Assembly: GCF_001422815.1 (NCBI RefSeq)
Contig: NZ_LMMP01000012.1
Coordinates: 194,719 to 258,718, forward strand
Direction: 5' to 3'
Source: Methylobacterium sp. Leaf91
GTDB taxonomy: Bacteria > Pseudomonadota > Alphaproteobacteria > Rhizobiales > Beijerinckiaceae
Length of the DNA: 64,000 bases
Below are positions 62,210 to 64,000 of this stretch, piece by piece. A model generated the notes under the pieces. That model was not told the origin of the DNA, ran no database searches, and was given only the letters and a program-made list of their open reading frames with translations. The stretch's first letter is position 1; each line of letters opens with the position of its first letter. The position numbers and the translations under genes are program-made.

Positions 62210-62312
62210 CTAGAGCTGCGCCCGACCACGTTGGGTCGGGACACATCTCTAAGCCTCTGTTTGCCGCGCTCTTTTTCGCCGAACCGGCATCCACTTCGGC
62301 GGAGAGCGTTCA
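62210..62312 (+). repeat. Intergenic repeat, copy 3 (CTAGAGC-ended element)
   Basis: This is nearly identical to copy 2 at 46585-46690, with one T fewer in the TTTTG run and a diverged right end (GAGCGTTCA). The right end supplies the stop codon (TCA on plus, TGA on minus) of the cyclase gene at 62310-62312. Confidence 0.85.
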
Positions 62313-63410
62313 AGACAAGCGATGGGACGCCGCAACCCCGCGCCCATGATGGGGTTGACCGACGACCTCGCCAACGACCGAGAATTTCCGCCGTTCGCTA
62401 AGCGCGTGGACGACCATCTCCCCGCTACGCCCCCTCAGAACATGCTGCCCCAAGGCCTCCGCCTCGATGCCGTCTGGAAGCACGGGAATCCTGCAGAGCA
62501 CGGCTTCCGAGACGAGCACGGACCGGCTTGTCTCCCGGCACAGACCTTCCAGTCGGGCGGTTGCGTTCATGACGTCGCCGAAGTAGGCGATCTTGTGCCG
62601 GTCGATCCCTATCTCGGCCGTGACGACACTGCCGCCATGGAGCGCCGCGCGGAGTTCCGGGACGAGTCCGAATCTCCTAGTCCATCGGTTGCGGTCATCG
62701 CGGAGCATTCGTTGGATCGCGAAGATGCATTCGATGCACCTGGCCCGCTCGATGCCGCGCATCAGTGGCCAGGAGATGATCACCTGATCGCCAATGTAGT
62801 CGTCGATCTGACCGCGATGTCGGCGAACCGGTTCGGCAATCGTCTCGAACACGTCCTTCAGCAGTTCCTGCGCCGCGAAGTCCCCGTGCTTCTCCGCATA
62901 GGCGGTCGAGCCGACGAGATCGAGGAACAGGAAGATGCGCTCCTCGCTGCGCGGGCGATGATAGCGACCGAGGATCAGGTTGGTGAATGTGCTGCGGCCG
63001 ATGAGGTCGCGCATGCGCAACACGCCGATCAGGAGCGCCGACACAGCCATCGCGTAGATGACAGCCTGGGGCCGAGGTATCACGACCTCCGCCAAGCTCT
63101 TGTCCGTCAGGCCTAGGGCTCGGACCACGATGCCCATCACGCCCATTCCTATGATGATCACGAGGAGCAAGCTCATCTCCGCCGCGGCGAAGTAGGCCAG
63201 AGAGGGCAGGCGCCGGAGGCAGGTCGTGTACCGCGGGAACAGGGCACCGCGCTCGTAGGCGATGGCGAGGACGCCGATGCACGTCCCATACGTAACGCCG
63301 AGTACGGCCGGCCCCTCGTGGAACAGGATGCCGTACAGGGCACCGAACGCGGCACTGGCGGCGGCGATGACGATCCAGAACGTGAGCGAGCCGTTCGACA
63401 TCGTTTCCAT
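62310..63410 (-). CDS. Membrane-bound class III adenylate/guanylate cyclase
   Basis: This 366-residue protein has about five transmembrane helices in the first 165 residues (LTFWIVIAAASAAFGALYGI, AVLGVTYGTCIGVLAIAYE, YFAAAEMSLLLVIIIGMGVM, AVIYAMAVSALLIGVLRMRD) and a CHD cyclase domain at about 185-345. The metal ligands are in FLFLDLVGSTAYAEK and DYIGDQVIISWP, and the transition-state Asn/Arg in YFGDVMNATARLEGLC. The nucleotide made cannot be told. The start METMSNGSL or the next ATG (63401) begins the first helix; 100 Arg/Pro-rich codons upstream were rejected. Confidence 0.88.
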   Translation of the reverse strand: METMSNGSLTFWIVIAAASAAFGALYGILFHEGPAVLGVTYGTCIGVLAIAYERGALFPRYTTCLRRLPSLAYFAAAEMSLLLVIIIGMGVMGIVVRALGLTDKSLAEVVIPRPQAVIYAMAVSALLIGVLRMRDLIGRSTFTNLILGRYHRPRSEERIFLFLDLVGSTAYAEKHGDFAAQELLKDVFETIAEPVRRHRGQIDDYIGDQVIISWPLMRGIERARCIECIFAIQRMLRDDRNRWTRRFGLVPELRAALHGGSVVTAEIGIDRHKIAYFGDVMNATARLEGLCRETSRSVLVSEAVLCRIPVLPDGIEAEALGQHVLRGRSGEMVVHALSERRKFSVVGEVVGQPHHGRGVAASHRLS

Positions 63411-63600
63411 CCAAGTGGGAGCTGCTCTGGAATGGCCGAGGAAGGCCACGGGCATGGGATCTTGGGAATTAGGCCGGTCGAGGCGACTTACTGTGCCCGA
63501 CGGAGGGTCACCGTTTGGCCGGGCAGTGGGACGCCCAGGCATCCGGCGGCTCCTTCGCTTCGCTACGTATGATCGGGAAGGTCCGTCCGACGACCGGGAT

Positions 63601-64000
63601 CTACTGGAACACCGCGCCGGACAGACGTTCGGATTCGGCCCATAACCGAGCCGCAACGGCCTCGTCCCGAGCTTGGACCGGAATGGCGGCGGGCCCCGGC
63701 GCGCCGCGGGTCTCACCCAGTCGCATCGGACCGTAGTACCCCCCGCTCAAAGCAAATGGCGAGGACGCGGCATACAGGGTTGGCAATGCCCCCTGCGCTG
63801 CCGGCTGGAACAGGAACCACATGTAGGTCCGCATGATGCCGGCGAAGCTCCAGCGACCTGAGCCGTTCGGCAACAGGTCTGTCCGCGAGATCCCGGGATG
63901 CGCCGCAAGGCTGGTGACCCCCCAGCCGTTCGCTTCGCTGCGGCGCTGAAGTTCGAGCGCGAACATCAGGCAGGCGAGCTTGGACTGAGCGTAGGCCGCC
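63601..64000 (-). CDS. Short-chain dehydrogenase/reductase (partial, 5' part beyond window)
   Basis: This is the C-terminal 132 residues of an SDR. The right edge encodes AAYAQSKLACLMFALELQRR, with the catalytic Tyr and Lys (YxxxK). HPGISRTDLLPNG and the Rossmann C-terminus follow (GGYYGPMRLGETRGAPGPAA). It resembles the retinol-dehydrogenase/WWOX-like classical SDRs. The cofactor-binding TGxxxGxG is beyond the window. Confidence 0.88.
   Translation of the reverse strand, partial: AAYAQSKLACLMFALELQRRSEANGWGVTSLAAHPGISRTDLLPNGSGRWSFAGIMRTYMWFLFQPAAQGALPTLYAASSPFALSGGYYGPMRLGETRGAPGPAAIPVQARDEAVAARLWAESERLSGAVFQ

Noticed and set aside
62125..62313. Longer form of the Tat-exported hydrolase
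   Set aside because: The extra codons translate repeat copy 3, and the twin-arginine signal would no longer be N-terminal.

Overview
The window reads as chromosome of a high-GC alphaproteobacterium, most likely Methylobacterium or Methylorubrum (Hyphomicrobiales). This rests on about 65-68% GC in the backbone, on urea-transporter, BLUF, YetF-like and group III truncated-globin genes of a type familiar from that group, and on a recurrent CTAGAGC-ended intergenic repeat. The genus is inferred from gene content, not proven.

Layout. 1-4.5 kb: four genes of a urea ABC transporter (urtA-urtB-urtC-urtD, minus strand, overlapping stops and starts; urtD runs off the left edge). 4.7-5.1 kb: a lone transposase-OrfA-like DNA-binding protein. 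5.32 kb: tRNA-Arg(CCG), the attachment site of a 20.4-kb integrated island bounded by a perfect 52-bp direct repeat (5350-5401 and 25661-25712). Inside the island, from the tRNA outward, come: (i) a low-GC four-gene cassette made of a GHKL/MutL-MORC-type ATPase, an unknown partner, a C5-cytosine methyltransferase and a Vsr-type endonuclease; (ii) a high-GC phage or satellite core with a tape-measure protein carrying a lytic transglycosylase domain, a tail-chaperone-like protein, a Nu1-like HTH protein, a primase-polymerase/RepA-type helicase next to an ordered array of twelve GGGACA/TGTCCC hexamers, and an AlpA-like regulator; (iii) small regulators and a second low-GC gene with a HEPN-like motif; (iv) a tyrosine integrase beside the right attachment site. 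No capsid, portal or large terminase gene is seen, so this is either a decayed prophage or a phage satellite carrying defence-like cargo.

25.7-46.6 kb: ordinary accessory backbone. It has an IS5-family remnant, a BLUF photoreceptor, alpha/beta hydrolase, HAD phosphatase, aldo/keto reductase, SMP-30 lactonase, a histidine kinase/NarL-type regulator pair, a double ABM-domain membrane protein, a guanine deaminase-like enzyme, an FAD oxidase, truncated globin, TauE-type exporter, a Kv-like channel, a YetF-like protein, a truncated HNH gene and a DUF72 protein. Two near-identical palindromes, one before the response regulator and one before the ABM gene, suggest a small regulon.

47.4-52.3 kb: a three-gene polysaccharide locus (HlyD-like adaptor, exported glycoside hydrolase, BcsA-like glycosyltransferase). 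52.6-57.9 kb: an RND efflux pump and its adaptor, divergent from a TetR repressor, with a 32-bp near-perfect palindrome over the adaptor start. 58-64 kb: two small coupled ORFs, a ROK-kinase remnant, two hydrolases, a class III adenylate/guanylate cyclase and the edge of a short-chain dehydrogenase.

The cassette at 5.7-10.8 kb is the best candidate for a poorly described system. The hexamer array and the two palindrome systems are the strongest regulatory signals.
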